Made by a program: the position numbers and the translations under genes
Shown here: positions 51,323 to 64,000 of the stretch, piece by piece
Numbering within the stretch: the stretch's first letter is position 1
Layout: each line of letters begins with the position of its first letter
Notes under the pieces: model-generated
Databases searched by the model: none
Told to the model about the DNA's origin: nothing
What the model saw: only the letters and a program-made list of their open reading frames with translations
NCBI RefSeq assembly: GCF_000722545.1
Contig: NZ_JNVM01000006.1
Location: forward strand, 496,001-560,000
From: Paenibacillus tyrphae
Lineage (GTDB): Bacteria; Bacillota; Bacilli; Paenibacillales; NBRC-103111
Direction: 5' to 3'
DNA length: 64,000 nt

Positions 51323-51375
51323 GCAACTAAACCGTGTTAATTTAGTTGCATAAGAAATAGTTGATTACACAACTA
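51323..51375. promoter_or_regulatory. Twin MarR operators between the divergent genes
   Basis: Site 1: GCAACTAAA (51323-51331), 9 bases, TTTAGTTGC (51341-51349). Site 2: TAGTTG (51358-51363), 6 bases, CAACTA (51370-51375). Both use the same half-site and occupy the shared promoter region. Confidence 0.75.
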
Positions 51376-51398
51376 TATTCGAAAGGGAGGGAGCTTTC

Positions 51399-52259
51399 TT
51401 GAACGGCATGCTTCTCGGGCTTGTGTCGGCTTTATCCTTCGGAACGGCCGATTTCTTCGCGGGAAAATCGAGCAAAAAAATCGGCGTATTTTCCACTCTC
51501 TTTTATATGCAGCTCGTCGGCCTCCTCTTTTTGACGGCCGCCGTCTTCTGGAAGGGACAATGGCATGCTCTGCTGTCGCCCCAACATGTTGCCGCAGCCA
51601 GCCTCTGGATGGCGGTCGATCTGATCGGAATTCTTTGTCTGTATCAAGGCCTGCGCACCGGAAGCTCCGCCGTCGTCGCGCCTGTCGCCTCCAGCTTCTC
51701 GGCAGTGACCGTCGTTCTGGCTTTTCTGTTCGGGGAACGATTGGGCGCAGGGACTTGGCTCGGCATCGTCATCACGTTGTCGGGAGTCGTACTCGCATCC
51801 ATGGTATGGTCCGGGAAGTCAAAACAGCGCTCAGGCGCTGCGATGGCAAGCGGAGTGTTTTGGGCCATCCTGGCCTCTCTGTTTCTCGGTGTGGCCTTCT
51901 TCGGACTCCGTTTCGCGCAGGAAGCGCTCGGCGGTCTGCTGACCGTCTGGATCGGACGGCTTCAGGCCACGATCCTGCTTCCAGTCCTTTATTGGCTGCT
52001 GAAGATCAAGCTCACTCCTCCAAGCCGAAGCAGTGCCGGATTGGTCGCCATCGTCGGCATTCTGGATGCAGTCGCTCTTGTCAGCTACAACACCGGGTTG
52101 GGACTGGAGGATACCTCCATCGTCATCACGGCAACTTCGCTGTTTGCCATCGTGACTTTGCTGTGGGGGGTGCTTGCGGGAGGCGAAAAACCGGCATGGA
52201 ATCAATGGATCGGGGTAGGCTGCACCTTCGCCGGCATCCTGATCGTGTCTTGGCAGTAA
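51399..52259 (+). CDS. EamA/DMT-superfamily transporter
   Basis: 286 residues and ten predicted membrane helices in two EamA repeats (GLVSALSFGTADFFAGKSSK; later SGVFWAILASLFLGVAFFGL). Conserved GLRTGSSAVVAPVASSFSAV and ATSLFAIVTLLWGVLAGGEK sit at the ends of each repeat. TTG start (51399-51401) with GGGAGGG upstream. It probably exports a metabolite or drug; the MarR neighbour suggests induction by its substrate. Confidence 0.9.
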   Translation: MNGMLLGLVSALSFGTADFFAGKSSKKIGVFSTLFYMQLVGLLFLTAAVFWKGQWHALLSPQHVAAASLWMAVDLIGILCLYQGLRTGSSAVVAPVASSFSAVTVVLAFLFGERLGAGTWLGIVITLSGVVLASMVWSGKSKQRSGAAMASGVFWAILASLFLGVAFFGLRFAQEALGGLLTVWIGRLQATILLPVLYWLLKIKLTPPSRSSAGLVAIVGILDAVALVSYNTGLGLEDTSIVITATSLFAIVTLLWGVLAGGEKPAWNQWIGVGCTFAGILIVSWQ

Positions 52260-52292
52260 CGGCATGAAAGTCAACTGTTCGCAAAAAAATAA

Positions 52293-52340
52293 AAAGATTG
52301 CCGCGCCCCGGCCTTTCTGGCGGGACGGTCGGCAATCTTT
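52293..52340. terminator. Bidirectional terminator between the DMT and MFS genes
   Basis: AAAGATTGCC (52293-52302) pairs perfectly with GGCAATCTTT (52331-52340); T runs on both sides. It ends the siderophore operon on the minus strand. Confidence 0.9.
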
Positions 52341-52350
52341 TTCGTACATA

Positions 52351-53811
52351 TTACCCTTCGGCAGGAGAGCTGCGTTCTCCCACAGTTTTGACCGGGGCTG
52401 GAGCGCCCCGCTTGCGGAGCGTTGTGGCGGCATCGGAATCGCGGATACCGGACGCCAACCACAGGCCGAGCAGCAGGAAGCCTGCCGCCCCTAGCAGTGC
52501 GGACCGGTAAGCCGTCAAATTCGGCTCTATGACTCCGACAGCGTTCGCCGCTCCCGTGCCTACGGCTGCGAGAATGCCGGACAGCACCGCAAGACCGATC
52601 GCGGAGCCAAGCCGGTTCTGGACCGAAAACCAGGTCGATGCGCGCCCCATCGACGAAGGGGGAATGTTGGCGAACGAGGCGATCTGCACCGCGCCGACCG
52701 TATGGCCCAAGCAGACGCCCACGCCGAACAGCAGACCCCGGATCAGCCATGGGTCGGTACCCTCGTGAACGAAGCTCAGCAGTACGAAGATCGCCGTCGT
52801 GCAGAGCAGCCCCGTCATGATGAGGCGTTTGGGGCCGAGCTTCGGATAAGACCAAGGCACGAGCTGAGACGACACCATCAGCCCGAGTGCTTCCGGAAAC
52901 GTCGTCAGCCCGGTCTCCAGCGCCGAGGCGCCCAGTACATATTGGTACATCAGCGGGAAGACGTAGAGCATCCCCAGCAGGCCAGCGGCCGAGCACATGC
53001 CGACAAGCCCCGCCGTGCGAAACAGCCTGTCGCGCAGCAGACGCAAATCCAGCATCGGCCTCGGCGCACGCAGTTCGACGACGACGAGAGCGGCCAGCAA
53101 AAGCAAGCCCAGGAAGCCGGAGCCCGCAATCCAAGGCGAATGCCAGCCGAGAACCGGCCCTTGGCTAAGGGCGTACATCGTCAGCGCCATGCCGGGAGCG
53201 GAGAGCAGGAAGCCTGGCAGATCCAGCCGGCCGGCTTCCGGTTCCTTATGCTCCTTGAGATACAGCAGTCCGAACAGCAGAACTGGAATACCGACCGGGA
53301 GATTGATGTAGAATATCCACCGCCAGGAGAACTGATCCGTCAACAAGCCGCTGACGATCGGCCCAAACGCAGGCGCTGCGGCAATGGGCAGCACCAGCGC
53401 CCGCGACACCTTGGCCCGCTCCTGCGGCGGGAAAGCCCGGAACAGCATCGCCATGCCGACGGGCGTGAGCAAGCCGCCACCGATGCCTTGCAGCACCCGG
53501 TACACGGTAAGCTCCGCCAGACCGTCGGCCAATCCGCACAAGGCGGAAGCCCCGGTGAACAAGCCGAGCGCCAGCAGCAATACCCGCTTGCTCCCCCAGC
53601 GGTCTCCGAGCCAGCCGGCGACCGGCAGGACAAGAGCAAGGCTCGCCAGATAGCCGACGTTGAGCGCGCCGGAAGCCGCCGGCGGTATGTTCAGCTCCCG
53701 GCTGATGGTGCCCAACGCAACGTTCAGCACGGTGGCATCCATCGCCGTCATGAACATGGCGGCGACGTAGACGATGCACACGACGACTTTGGGACTCGGT
53801 CCTCCCTTCAT
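52351..53811 (-). CDS. DHA2-type MFS transporter, probable siderophore exporter
   Basis: 486 residues and 14 predicted membrane helices, the size of the EmrB/QacA (DHA2) group. It starts [20 protein letters not shown] and has motif [19 protein letters not shown] and motif C region [20 protein letters not shown]. Its ATG overlaps the mbtH stop (ATGA), so it is translationally coupled to the siderophore genes. It therefore most likely exports the finished catecholate siderophore, the job done in B. subtilis by the MFS protein YmfD. A drug-efflux role cannot be excluded. Confidence 0.88.
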   Translation of the reverse strand: MKGGPSPKVVVCIVYVAAMFMTAMDATVLNVALGTISRELNIPPAASGALNVGYLASLALVLPVAGWLGDRWGSKRVLLLALGLFTGASALCGLADGLAELTVYRVLQGIGGGLLTPVGMAMLFRAFPPQERAKVSRALVLPIAAAPAFGPIVSGLLTDQFSWRWIFYINLPVGIPVLLFGLLYLKEHKEPEAGRLDLPGFLLSAPGMALTMYALSQGPVLGWHSPWIAGSGFLGLLLLAALVVVELRAPRPMLDLRLLRDRLFRTAGLVGMCSAAGLLGMLYVFPLMYQYVLGASALETGLTTFPEALGLMVSSQLVPWSYPKLGPKRLIMTGLLCTTAIFVLLSFVHEGTDPWLIRGLLFGVGVCLGHTVGAVQIASFANIPPSSMGRASTWFSVQNRLGSAIGLAVLSGILAAVGTGAANAVGVIEPNLTAYRSALLGAAGFLLLGLWLASGIRDSDAATTLRKRGAPAPVKTVGERSSPAEG

Positions 53812-54035
53812 CCCTGCTTCGTGTCGGCGTAGGCAGGCTCGGCATCAAGGCTGCGAGGCCGCAGATCCGACCAGTGTGCAGCGATGTAGTCGAGGCACGC
53901 CTCCCGTGCAGCCTGCCCGAACACCGCAGTCCAGCCCTGCGGAATCGGGATGAAAGCGGGCCACAGCGAATGCTGCCCCTCGTCGTTGATCAGCACCAGA
54001 TAGTCGCTGTCCGTTCGCTCGAATGGATTGGTCAT
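53808..54035 (-). CDS. MbtH-like NRPS accessory protein
   Basis: 75 residues, the usual length. Signature residues are present: [40 protein letters not shown] (the conserved S-x-W and P-x-GW), and [14 protein letters not shown] (W-DLRP). MbtH proteins bind and activate NRPS adenylation domains. The ATG overlaps the dhbF stop (ATGA) and has GGGAGG upstream; the stop overlaps the MFS start. Partner: the two adenylation domains of DhbF. Confidence 0.95.
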   Translation of the reverse strand: MTNPFERTDSDYLVLINDEGQHSLWPAFIPIPQGWTAVFGQAAREACLDYIAAHWSDLRPRSLDAEPAYADTKQG

Positions 54036-57000
54036 CGTTTGATTTCCTCCCTGAAGGTTTTGACTGTCCGGTTTTTCAGCGCCTGCAGCTTCACCGAAAG
54101 CTGCTGTCCGATCTCCGTCAGCGGTCCGGGCTGGCACAGGTCTTTATGCCGGCACGCAATATCGTAGCGCTCCATCTGCCCGCTAATATACGGAAGCCAC
54201 ATCTCGGGATCGATCGGATCGAACCAGTCCGGGATGATCGTGGAATGGAAGAACAGCAGATCGCCCTCGTACCGCTTCGGCACGTACGCCCCTAATAGAC
54301 GGACCGAGTTCTCGTAGGTCGTGCGCAGATTCCGGATAATCGCTTCGTCCAAGCTTGCCAGCGCGCTGCCGTCGCTGCGCAAAATCTCAATAGCGGCGGC
54401 CATGGTAAGCGGAACGTCGCCGAGACTGTCCGGGTCGTAGCCGCCGAGCGCCAGCATCGCGGTCAGTGCTTCTTCCTCGTCCACTTCGCCGCGAATTGGC
54501 AAATAATGGCTCGGAAAGGCATCCAGCATCGCAAGGAACTCGACTTCCTCCCCTTCCTGCTGGAGCTGAACGGCCATGGCCTGCGCCACGTTGCCGCCGA
54601 GCGACCAGCCGAGGAGCCGGTACGGGCCTTTTGGTTGCACCGTGCGGATGTGCGCAATATAATCCGCCGTCATCTCGTCCATCGTCTGCGGCAGCGTCTC
54701 GCTCTGTGCAATGCCCCGGGCCTGAAGGCCGTAGATCGGGTATTCCATCCCGAGATGCTTCATCAGGCCGGCGTAGCACCAGCTAAGCCCGCCCGCCGGA
54801 TGCACGCAGAAGAGCGGCCGTTCGGTACCGTGAGCCCGAAGCGGCAGGAGCACTTGGAGCGCGGATTGATCCGTCCCCATCTCCAGCCGCTCCGCAAGCC
54901 CGGCCACCGTCGGCGTCTCGAAGAGGACGCCGATGCCGAGATCGCGGCCCATCGCTTCGCGAATGCGGCTCATCAGCCGTACCGCCAGCAGCGAATGCCC
55001 CCCGAGCTCGAAGAAGCCGTCGTCAATCCCCACGCGCCGCAGCCCCAGCACTTCGGCGAACAAATCGCACAGCACTTCCTCTTGCGGCGTCCGCGGGCCT
55101 CTTCCGTCGGGATCGACGGTCCAATCCGGCGCAGGCAGCGCCTTCCGGTCCAGCTTGCCGTTCGGCGTAAGCGGCAGGGCGTCCATGCCGATGACGGCCG
55201 ACGGCACCATGTAATCCGGCAGCGTGGCGCCCGCATACCGGCGCAGCTCGGCAGGCTCGGCGAGCGAGTCCGGCGCGGGGACGACATAAGCGACCAGCCG
55301 CTTGTCGCCCGGCTGATCCTCGCGCACCACGACGGCGACCTGAGCGACGCCGGGATGCTTTGCCAGAACCGCCTCGATCTCGCCCGGCTCGATACGGAAC
55401 CCGCGGATCTTCACCTGATGATCCGCCCGGCCCAAATAATCCAGCGAGCCGTCGGCGAAGCACCGGGCCAAATCGCCGGTACGGTACATCCGGGAGCCCG
55501 GCGCACCGAACGGATCGGCCACGAAGCGCTCCGCCGTCAGACCCGGCCGTCCCCAGTAACCGCGAGCCAGCCCGGCGCCGGCGACATACATTTCTCCCGT
55601 TACCCCAGGCGGTACGGGCTGCAGCGCCTCATCCAGAACGTAGACCCGCAAATCCGGAATCGCTTCGCCGATCAGGCTGCCGCTCCCCGAAGCGGCGCTG
55701 CTGCGGTCCAGCTCCTTGTAGCTGACATGTACGGTTGTCTCGGTAATGCCGTACATGTTGATCAATCTCGGAGCGTCGTCCGGATGGCGCGCATACCATT
55801 CCTCCAGCCGTCCGAGCTCCAGCGCCTCGCCGCCGAAGACGACGTAGCGCAGAGCCAGCTCCCCACCCAGCGACGGATGCTCGCGGTCCGCCTGCATCAG
55901 CTGATAAAACGCCGACGGCGTCTGATTCAGCACCGTAACCCGCTCGCGTACGAGCAATTGCAGGAACTCCGCGGGCGAGCGGCTGACCGTATGCGGCACC
56001 GCCACGAGGCGGCCGCCATGGAGAAGCGGTCCCCAGATTTCCCATACGGAAAAATCGAAAGCATACGAATGGAACAGCGTCCAGACATCCTCCGATCCGA
56101 AGCCGAACCAATGCTGCGTCGAGGCGAACAACCGTATGACGTTCTGATGCGGAATCACGACGCCCTTCGGCTTGCCCGTCGAGCCCGAGGTATAGATCAT
56201 ATACGCAGGGCTAAGCGGCGACAGCGGCCCTCTGCGATCACGGTCGCCGGGGTTATCCGGCGAATACGCCCTTAGCCGTTCCGCCGTATCCGGCGCATCC
56301 AGCGCCAGGCGCGGCAGGCTGCCGGTATCCGGCAAGCCCTGGGCCCCAGCTTCGCTTGTGACGACATACACCGGCCGGGCGTCCTCCAGCATATAAGCCA
56401 GCCGGTCGGCAGGGTAATCCGGGTCCAGCGGCAAGTACGCAGCCCCGGCCTTCAGCACGGCCAGCACGCCGACGACCATCTCTACCGAACGCGGCAGCGC
56501 CAACGCCACCATTTGCTCGGTGCCGACGCCTTCGGCGATCAGCAGATGCGCCAGCCGGTTGGCGCGGCTGTTCAGCTCCGCATAGTCGAGGAGCGCATCC
56601 TCGCAGACGACCGCCGTCGCGTCGGGAGTGCGGGCAGCCTGCGCTTCGAACAGCGCGGGCAGATGGGCCCCCGGCGTCCCAGGCAGCGGCTCGCGCCATT
56701 GCGCCAGCAGGCTGCTGCGCTCGTCGGGCATCAAAATATCCAGCCGTCCGATCGGCTGATCAGACTCGGCCGCCGCTCCTTCGAGCACCTGCACAAACCG
56801 CGCGGCCAGCCTTTCTGCCGTGCTGCGCTCGAACAGATCGGAGCTGTACTCCAGCAGCCCTTCCAGCCCGTCTGGCGTGCCATCCGGCCTGCGGCGCTCG
56901 TTCAGCTCGAAGGTCAGATCGAACTTGGATGTTCCGGGGCTGTCCAATTGGAGACGTGCCGACACTTCGGGCAGCTCCAGCGCAGCATCGGGCGTATTTT

Positions 57001-60000
57001 GCAATACCAGCATGATCTGGAACAGCGGATGCCGGGCCCGCGAGCGTACGGGATTCAGCACTTCCACCAGACGCTCGAAAGGCACATCCTGATGCTCGTA
57101 TGCGGCCAGACTTGCCTTGCGGACGCGGGCCAGCAGCTCGCGGAAGGACGGATCGCCGGACGTATCGGCGCGAAGCACCAGCGTATTGATGAACAAGCCG
57201 ATCAGGCCGTCCAGCACATCGTCGCTCCGTCCCGCAATCGGACTGCCGATCGGGATATCCGTCCCGCCGCCGAGCCGGGTAAGCAGCGCCGCAAGGGCGG
57301 ACTGCAGCACCATGAACAAGCTGGCCTTGCTTTCGCGAGCAAGCTCCGCAAGCCGGAGGTTCAGCTCGCTGCCGATCCGGAAGCGGACAACCCCTCCCCG
57401 GTAGCTTGCGGCCGCAGGCCTCGGACGGTCGGTCGGCAGCGTCAGCTCGTCCGGCAAGCCCTGCAGCGTCCGGGTCCAATAGGCGAGCTGCCGCGCAATC
57501 AGGCTGTCGGCGTCGCCCTCGCTGCCAAGCAGCCGCTCCTGCCAGATCGCATAGTCGGCATACTGCACCGGCAGCGCAGCCCAAGCGGGCGATTCTCCCC
57601 GCAGACGGGCAGCGTAGGCGGCGGACAGCTCACGGGTGAGCGGCACCAATGACCAGCCGTCGCCCGCGATATGGTGCAGCAGCAGCAGCAGGGCGTATTC
57701 GTTCTCGCCCAGCACGAACAATTCGGCGCGGAGCGAAGGCTCCTCGGCGAGCCGGAAGCCGTAGCGCACCGCCTCCGCCAGCCGCTCGGGCAGCTCGTCT
57801 TCGCGGACTTCGGTCACCAGCAGCCGAGGCTTGGCAGCCGCCGCCTCCAGAATGAGCTGCTGGGAAGAACCCTGCGTATCCGGGAAAATCGTGCGCAGCG
57901 TCTCATGTCGGCTCACCACATCGCCGAGCGCTTCTTCCAGCGCAGCCACGTTTAACGGGCCGGACAGCCGGGCAACCAACGGAATATTGTAGGTCGGACT
58001 CGGGCCTTCCAAACGATACAGAAACCACAGCCGGTTCTGGGCAAAGGAAAGCGGAACCGCCTCCGGCCGCTTGGCCGGACGCACGGCCGGTCTCGCGGCC
58101 TGCGCCTGATCGAGCCGCTTGGCGAGACCGGCCACGGTAGGCGACTCGAAGAGGCCTCCGATGCCGAACTCCACGCCGAACACTTCCCGGATTCGGGCCA
58201 CAATCCGCCCCGCCAGCAGGGAATGGCCGCCGAGCGCGAAGAAGTCGTCGTCGATGCCCGCCTTCGCCAAGCCGAGTACCTCCGCGAACAAGCCGCACAG
58301 CAGCTCCTCCTGCGGCGTTCTCGGACTGCGACTGACGGCTGCATGAAAATCCGGGGCAGGCAGCGCCTTGCGGTCGATTTTTTTATTGGGCGTCAACGGC
58401 ATGGCGTCCAACGGCACGAAGGCGGAAGGCACCATGTAATCGGGCATCTCTTCGGCCACATATTGCCGAAGCTCCGCCGGATCGGGAACGTCCGGTGAAT
58501 TGGCTGTGAAATAAGCGACTAGCCGTTTATCCCCGGGCCGGTCCTCCCGTGCGACGACCGTAACCTGATCGATGGCGGGATGCCGCGAGAGCAGCGACTC
58601 GATTTCGCCGAGCTCCACCCGAAATCCGCGAATCTTGATCTGATGATCGGCGCGTCCTATGTAATCGAGGGTGCCGTCCTCAAGCCATCTCGCAAGGTCG
58701 CCCGTACGGTACATCCGGCTGCCGGGCGGTCCAAACGGATCGGCTACGAATCGCTCGGACGTCAAGTCCGGCCGGCCCAAATAACCGCGGGCCAGTCCCG
58801 CCCCCGCAAGATACAGATCGCCCGCTATGCCCGGCGGTACCGGTGATAGCCCCCCATCGAGCACATAGGCCTGCGTGTTCGCAATCGGCCCCCCGATCGG
58901 CGGCGTTCCCGTACGCTCTTCGCCCAGACGCCCGGCGGTAGAATAGATCGTCGTTTCCGTCGGCCCGTATTGGTTATGAACCTCGCAGCCGAGCGACTGC
59001 ATCGCGAGCTTCAGCCCCAGCGGAAACGCCTCGCCGCCCGTGATGATCCGCAGGCCGGGGAACGGCTCGGGCTTGCTCGATGCGAGCGCCTGCCATAAGG
59101 TCGGCGTCGCCTGCATGATCGTAGCCCCCGACTCATGGATCAGCCTCACCAGCGCGGGCGGGTCGATGATCACCGGCCTTGGGGCAATAACGATGCTGGC
59201 CCCCGTCGTAAGAGGCAGGAACATCTCCAGCACCGAGATGTCAAAAGCAATCGTCGTCACCGACAGCAGCCGGTCCCGGACGGTTAGCCGGAACTTGTCC
59301 TGCATGGCCGTGAGCAAGTTGGTCAAGCTGCCGAAGGTCACGATCACGCCCTTCGGCTTGCCGGTTGAGCCCGACGTGTAAAGAATATAGGCAGGATGAA
59401 GAGGCGACAGACGGCCGGTACGGTCCTCGTCGCCGGGAGAAGTTTCCGGCTGGCGCAGCAGATGTGCTTCGCTGGCGGGCTCGTCAAGCACCAGAAGAGG
59501 CCCTGCCGCTCCGGGAGGCAGCCGGGAAGCCGTTTCCCTGTCCGTCAGGACGCACAGAGGGGCGGCGTCTTGGAGCATGTAGACCAACCGGTCCTGCGGG
59601 TAGTCGGGGTCCAGCGGCAAATACGCGGCACCGGTTTTATGGACGGCCAGCACCGCCACGACCGCTTCCGCCGACCGCGGCAGCAGCAGCGCCACGATGC
59701 CTTCCGGACCGATGCCTTGCGAGATTAACGCATGAGCCAGCCGATTGGCGCGCCGGTTCAATTCGGCGTATGTGAGGACCGTGTCCTCGAAAACGACGGC
59801 GACCTCATCCGGCGTGCGGGCCGCTTGGGCCTCAACCATCGCGGACGTGGAGACTTCCGGCAATTCACGGGCCGTTTCGTTCCATCCGATGAGCACCTGT
59901 TCCCGTTCCTCGGGCAGCAGCATGTCGATCTGCGAGATCGGCTGCCCGGGATCGGCCGAGGCAAGCCGCTCCAGCCAGCCAAGGAACCGCCGCTGATGGG

Positions 60001-61234
60001 CCGCCAGTTCTTCCGCCCCGTACACCGCGGGATTTCCGTCGAAGTCCACCCGCAGCCCGCTTCCGTCCGACCGATCATAGACGTGGATCGATAAATCGTC
60101 CACAGGCCCGGCGGACAGATTATGCGGAATGCCGGGGCAGCCGGCAAAGCTCAGCCGATAGTCGAACGGCATCACGTTGACCATTGGCCCGAACAAGCGG
60201 CGGTTTTCCCCGAGCAGCTTCAACTCCCTCCGCATGTCCTGCTGCCGGTAAAGCTGATGGCGCCGGGCCTCGCGAACCTCCCGCGAGACTTGGCGCAGCA
60301 GCTCGGACAGCGGCATCTCGGGCCGCACGGCCAAGCGCAGCGGCAGCAGGTTCATGACCATGCCCGGAATGCGCAGCGAAGCCGAGCCCAACCGGCACAT
60401 CATGGGCAGACCGAGAATCACGTCGTCGGCCCCGGTCATCCGGTGCACGTAAGCCGCCACCGCCGCAATCACGACATCGGGCCAAGTCGTTCCCGTCCGG
60501 TCGGCTGCGTCCCGCAGCGCGGACGCATCGTCCGGCGACAGCTGCGCGGTCCGGCGCAGGAAGCCCGCCCCGGCTCTGGCCGTCCGGCTGCCCAGACTCA
60601 CCGCTTCCGGCACGTCGGCGAAGCGGGCAAGCCAGAAGGCCCGGTCCCGCTCCTGCTGCTGCTGCTCCGAAGCGCGATAAGCCTCGTCCTCCTGGAGAAT
60701 CGATTGCAGCGCGCCGAACGCTCCTGGTCCGGGCGACTGGTCATGGGAGAAGGTGGTATAGAGCTGAGCGGCTCTCTGGGCCAGCAAAGAAAAGCTGTAG
60801 CCGTCGATGACAAGATGATGGATGCGCTGATACCAGAGAAACCGGTCCGGGGCCAGCTTGAACAACGCTTGCGTAAACAGCGGTCCGCGCGTCAGGTCCA
60901 TCGGCTCGGCCAAGTTCTGTCTCATCCAAGCCTCCGTCGCTTCCAGCGGATGGCCCGTTTCGCTGAAGTCGATATGATGCAGCATCCAATCGGACGACGG
61001 CTCAAGACGCTGCCAAGGTCCGTCTCCGTCTTCGCCGAAGCGCAGATGCAACGTTTCCGCCTCCGCCACGGTTTGACGCAGCGCCGCTTCGAAACGCGCC
61101 GGGTCTATAGATCCGCGAATATCGATATATTCCCCCGTATTGAACATCGGGCTCTCCGGGTCAAGCTGCTGGGCGAACCAAATCCCCAGCTGCGCCCCCG
61201 TCAACGGCCAGCGGGCCTGCCGAGCTTCGGACAT
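54032..61234 (-). CDS. dhbF: Dimodular NRPS of bacillibactin-type siderophore synthesis (DhbF)
   Basis: 2400 residues, close to B. subtilis DhbF (2378). Order C1-A1-T1-C2-A2-T2-TE. C1 HHLVIDG near 141; A1 [12 protein letters not shown] near 623; T1 GGHSLLAG near 1005; C2 HHIAGDG near 1191; A2 [12 protein letters not shown] near 1684; T2 GGHSLLAV near 2083; TE GWSLGGN near 2213. Specificity residues read by alignment to GrsA: A1 D-I-L-Q-I-G-Q-I-Y-K, close to the glycine code of DhbF (DILQLGLIWK) but different at three positions; A2 D-F-W-N-V-G-M-V-H-K, essentially the threonine code. The TE trimerises and cyclises DHB-X-Thr. The start ATG (61232-61234) has AGGAGG upstream, 14 bases after dhbB. 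Confidence 0.96.
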   Translation of the reverse strand: MSEARQARWPLTGAQLGIWFAQQLDPESPMFNTGEYIDIRGSIDPARFEAALRQTVAEAETLHLRFGEDGDGPWQRLEPSSDWMLHHIDFSETGHPLEATEAWMRQNLAEPMDLTRGPLFTQALFKLAPDRFLWYQRIHHLVIDGYSFSLLAQRAAQLYTTFSHDQSPGPGAFGALQSILQEDEAYRASEQQQQERDRAFWLARFADVPEAVSLGSRTARAGAGFLRRTAQLSPDDASALRDAADRTGTTWPDVVIAAVAAYVHRMTGADDVILGLPMMCRLGSASLRIPGMVMNLLPLRLAVRPEMPLSELLRQVSREVREARRHQLYRQQDMRRELKLLGENRRLFGPMVNVMPFDYRLSFAGCPGIPHNLSAGPVDDLSIHVYDRSDGSGLRVDFDGNPAVYGAEELAAHQRRFLGWLERLASADPGQPISQIDMLLPEEREQVLIGWNETARELPEVSTSAMVEAQAARTPDEVAVVFEDTVLTYAELNRRANRLAHALISQGIGPEGIVALLLPRSAEAVVAVLAVHKTGAAYLPLDPDYPQDRLVYMLQDAAPLCVLTDRETASRLPPGAAGPLLVLDEPASEAHLLRQPETSPGDEDRTGRLSPLHPAYILYTSGSTGKPKGVIVTFGSLTNLLTAMQDKFRLTVRDRLLSVTTIAFDISVLEMFLPLTTGASIVIAPRPVIIDPPALVRLIHESGATIMQATPTLWQALASSKPEPFPGLRIITGGEAFPLGLKLAMQSLGCEVHNQYGPTETTIYSTAGRLGEERTGTPPIGGPIANTQAYVLDGGLSPVPPGIAGDLYLAGAGLARGYLGRPDLTSERFVADPFGPPGSRMYRTGDLARWLEDGTLDYIGRADHQIKIRGFRVELGEIESLLSRHPAIDQVTVVAREDRPGDKRLVAYFTANSPDVPDPAELRQYVAEEMPDYMVPSAFVPLDAMPLTPNKKIDRKALPAPDFHAAVSRSPRTPQEELLCGLFAEVLGLAKAGIDDDFFALGGHSLLAGRIVARIREVFGVEFGIGGLFESPTVAGLAKRLDQAQAARPAVRPAKRPEAVPLSFAQNRLWFLYRLEGPSPTYNIPLVARLSGPLNVAALEEALGDVVSRHETLRTIFPDTQGSSQQLILEAAAAKPRLLVTEVREDELPERLAEAVRYGFRLAEEPSLRAELFVLGENEYALLLLLHHIAGDGWSLVPLTRELSAAYAARLRGESPAWAALPVQYADYAIWQERLLGSEGDADSLIARQLAYWTRTLQGLPDELTLPTDRPRPAAASYRGGVVRFRIGSELNLRLAELARESKASLFMVLQSALAALLTRLGGGTDIPIGSPIAGRSDDVLDGLIGLFINTLVLRADTSGDPSFRELLARVRKASLAAYEHQDVPFERLVEVLNPVRSRARHPLFQIMLVLQNTPDAALELPEVSARLQLDSPGTSKFDLTFELNERRRPDGTPDGLEGLLEYSSDLFERSTAERLAARFVQVLEGAAAESDQPIGRLDILMPDERSSLLAQWREPLPGTPGAHLPALFEAQAARTPDATAVVCEDALLDYAELNSRANRLAHLLIAEGVGTEQMVALALPRSVEMVVGVLAVLKAGAAYLPLDPDYPADRLAYMLEDARPVYVVTSEAGAQGLPDTGSLPRLALDAPDTAERLRAYSPDNPGDRDRRGPLSPLSPAYMIYTSGSTGKPKGVVIPHQNVIRLFASTQHWFGFGSEDVWTLFHSYAFDFSVWEIWGPLLHGGRLVAVPHTVSRSPAEFLQLLVRERVTVLNQTPSAFYQLMQADREHPSLGGELALRYVVFGGEALELGRLEEWYARHPDDAPRLINMYGITETTVHVSYKELDRSSAASGSGSLIGEAIPDLRVYVLDEALQPVPPGVTGEMYVAGAGLARGYWGRPGLTAERFVADPFGAPGSRMYRTGDLARCFADGSLDYLGRADHQVKIRGFRIEPGEIEAVLAKHPGVAQVAVVVREDQPGDKRLVAYVVPAPDSLAEPAELRRYAGATLPDYMVPSAVIGMDALPLTPNGKLDRKALPAPDWTVDPDGRGPRTPQEEVLCDLFAEVLGLRRVGIDDGFFELGGHSLLAVRLMSRIREAMGRDLGIGVLFETPTVAGLAERLEMGTDQSALQVLLPLRAHGTERPLFCVHPAGGLSWCYAGLMKHLGMEYPIYGLQARGIAQSETLPQTMDEMTADYIAHIRTVQPKGPYRLLGWSLGGNVAQAMAVQLQQEGEEVEFLAMLDAFPSHYLPIRGEVDEEEALTAMLALGGYDPDSLGDVPLTMAAAIEILRSDGSALASLDEAIIRNLRTTYENSVRLLGAYVPKRYEGDLLFFHSTIIPDWFDPIDPEMWLPYISGQMERYDIACRHKDLCQPGPLTEIGQQLSVKLQALKNRTVKTFREEIKR

Positions 61235-61248
61235 TTGCGCTCCCTCCT

Positions 61249-62223
61249 TCATGTCGTAATATAATCCCCGTTCGGCAAAGTCCTGCTTAGGCGAGTAGAC
61301 AGCAGAGCCCACCAATCGTGCAGCGTCGGACGCTCCGCCAGCTCTACGAAAGTGACTTCCGCCCCGGAGCGCCGCCACCGTTCGGCCAGACTCATGATGC
61401 GGATCGAATCCAAGCCCCACTGCGTAATCAAGTTGTCGTGCTCCGCAATGGACGGCGGAGCTTCCTGCAGCAAGTCCGCCACCAGCTCCCGCAAGCCGTC
61501 CTTGGTCAACGTCCCACTTTCTGCCGCCGAAGCCGCTTCCGATCCAGCTTCCGATAGGGCTTCCGGCTCGGCTGCGATCCCCGCTTCACTGTGGAGCGCC
61601 TTGATCAAACGCTCCGTTGTCATGACAACCGCGCAGCGTTCGGCCGCGTAGGTGATCGCCAGCCGGTGCTTCTCCAGCGAGAAGTCCGCCACCGCATCGG
61701 CGACGAAGAAAGGCTCCACTTCCTGCATGAACGCTTCGCAAGAAGTCATGAGGCAGCCGATGTGAGCGTAGATGCCGCACACGATTAACTGGTCGCGGCC
61801 AAGCTGGTTCAGTCTGCCGCGGAAATCGGTCTTCTGAAAGGCGCTGTACCGCCATTTGGTCAGCACGATATCGCGCTCGCCCGGCGGCAGCTCCTTGACG
61901 ATCTGCTTCTGATAGGGTCCGTCATTGATCCCGGGACCCCAGAAATCCTGCAGCAATCCGCGCTGCTCCGGCGTCTGTCCGCCCGGTTGGGCGGAATAGA
62001 CGACCGGTATGCCCAGCTCGTCGCAAGCGCTTCGGAGCGCGCGGATGTTCTCCAGCAGCTCGATCACAGGGGATGCCCCTTCTGTGAAAGCATCCACGAA
62101 ATACTGCTGCATGTCATGAATCAGCAAAACCGCGCGTTGCGGGTCGGGCGTCCAATTCACCCGGTTGGCGGGCAGGTCGGACGCCGTCGGCATCGGATAA
62201 GGCGTTATGGCAGGAAGAGCCAT
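61249..62223 (-). CDS. dhbB: Isochorismatase / aryl carrier protein (DhbB)
   Basis: 324 residues. Isochorismatase domain (1-210): [17 protein letters not shown] (catalytic Asp), [14 protein letters not shown] (Lys), [18 protein letters not shown] (Cys). A linker rich in Ala, Glu and Ser (about 220-250) is followed by the aryl carrier domain with phosphopantetheine site [15 protein letters not shown]. It converts isochorismate to 2,3-dihydro-2,3-dihydroxybenzoate and carries the aryl group for DhbE and DhbF. Ribosome binding site AGAGGAG. It sits 21 bases after dhbE. Confidence 0.96.
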   Translation of the reverse strand: MALPAITPYPMPTASDLPANRVNWTPDPQRAVLLIHDMQQYFVDAFTEGASPVIELLENIRALRSACDELGIPVVYSAQPGGQTPEQRGLLQDFWGPGINDGPYQKQIVKELPPGERDIVLTKWRYSAFQKTDFRGRLNQLGRDQLIVCGIYAHIGCLMTSCEAFMQEVEPFFVADAVADFSLEKHRLAITYAAERCAVVMTTERLIKALHSEAGIAAEPEALSEAGSEAASAAESGTLTKDGLRELVADLLQEAPPSIAEHDNLITQWGLDSIRIMSLAERWRRSGAEVTFVELAERPTLHDWWALLSTRLSRTLPNGDYITT

Positions 62224-62244
62224 CGTATCTCCTCTTTTCTCACG

Positions 62245-63875
<1,631 letters not shown>

Positions 63876-63879
<4 letters not shown>

Positions 63880-64000
63880 TTGTCCCCCCTTACAGCTGTC
63901 GGCTGCGGCTGATTCAGCCCCATCGCCTGCAGAAGCGTACGGAATTTGGCGGACGTTTCCGCCAGCTCGGCCTGCGGGCTCGATCCCTCGACGATCCCCG
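63876..64000 (-). CDS. dhbC: Isochorismate synthase (DhbC), C-terminal end, cut by window edge
   Basis: The last 40 codons are visible: [20 protein letters not shown], then [10 protein letters not shown] and a stop at 63876-63878 that overlaps the dhbE ATG. The G-I-V-x-G-S-x-P-x-x-E-x-x-E-T-x-x-K motif is the conserved end of isochorismate/anthranilate synthases. The rest of the gene, and probably dhbA, lie beyond the window. Confidence 0.9.

Noticed and set aside
52702..53832. Plus-strand ORF of 376 codons opposite the MFS gene
   Set aside because: Antisense shadow in GC-rich DNA; Arg/Gln/His-rich translation with no family features.
54900..59400. Internal similarity between two halves of dhbF
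   Set aside because: Explained by the two homologous NRPS modules, not by a DNA repeat or duplication event.
60122..61264. Plus-strand ORFs opposite dhbF, including one of 380 codons (others at 54506-56275 and 56513-57652)
   Set aside because: Antisense to conserved NRPS domains; no start signals or motifs.

Overview
The window reads as chromosomal DNA of a spore-forming Gram-positive bacterium of the order Bacillales, most likely Paenibacillus or a close relative. The signs are AGGAGG-type ribosome binding sites, frequent TTG and GTG starts, Spo0E/AbrB/YjcZ-type small sporulation-associated genes, Bacillus-style feu/btr iron uptake genes and a dhb bacillibactin-type locus. Most of the window is GC-rich. 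The first 5.4 kb and the ABC-F gene near 20-21.5 kb look clearly more AT-rich and may have been acquired.

Layout. 1-5.4 kb: an AbrB-type regulator (cut by the window edge), a Spo0E-like phosphatase, and a cell-cell signalling cassette made of an HTH-TPR (RRNPP-type) regulator followed by a 42-codon secreted peptide gene not previously called as an ORF. A frameshifted secreted-protein gene is divergent from it. Then come small membrane proteins, a ChrB-domain protein divergent from an MntP-like efflux pump with paired operators, a YjcZ-type tiny protein and a 54-residue hypothetical. 5.6-11.8 kb: a TetR gene, then a catecholate siderophore uptake locus (trilactone esterase, FeuC, FeuB, FeuA, AraC/binding-protein fusion Btr) with two Fur boxes. 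12-13.2 kb: a secreted SH3-like protein. 13.5-17.3 kb: a YtkA-like lipoprotein followed by nosD-nosL-nosY-nosF, with no nosZ. 17.4-19.7 kb: TetR/MFS efflux pair. 19.7-21.6 kb: an Lsa-type ABC-F ribosome-protection gene behind a three-segment attenuator. 21.6-30.5 kb: mixed metabolic genes (two VOC proteins, a lipoyl-less E2 acyltransferase, GNAT, M28 aminopeptidase, YitT, HxlR, methyltransferase, secreted unknown, trxB).

30.6-42.3 kb: a peptide uptake and breakdown regulon. One minus-strand operon holds an M20 peptidase, oppA, oppB, oppC, oppD, oppF and an S9 peptidase. A divergent multidomain regulator follows, then a second M20 amidohydrolase. The promoters of the two M20 genes share the same TTCCnTTAATA-type operator. 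42.3-45 kb: ArsR regulator, EthD protein and MFS transporter with twin operators. 45.2-50.6 kb: HD-GYP protein, SARP-like response regulator and a large hybrid histidine kinase. 50.8-52.3 kb: MarR gene divergent from a DMT transporter with two palindromes.

52.3 kb to the end: siderophore biosynthesis read leftwards (dhbC fragment, dhbE, dhbB, dhbF, mbtH, MFS exporter), tightly coupled by 4-base overlaps or short gaps. The NRPS predicts a trimeric (DHB-small amino acid-Thr) lactone. The feu/btr/esterase locus 44 kb away would import and open the ferric form. No rRNA, tRNA, CRISPR or insertion sequence was recognised.
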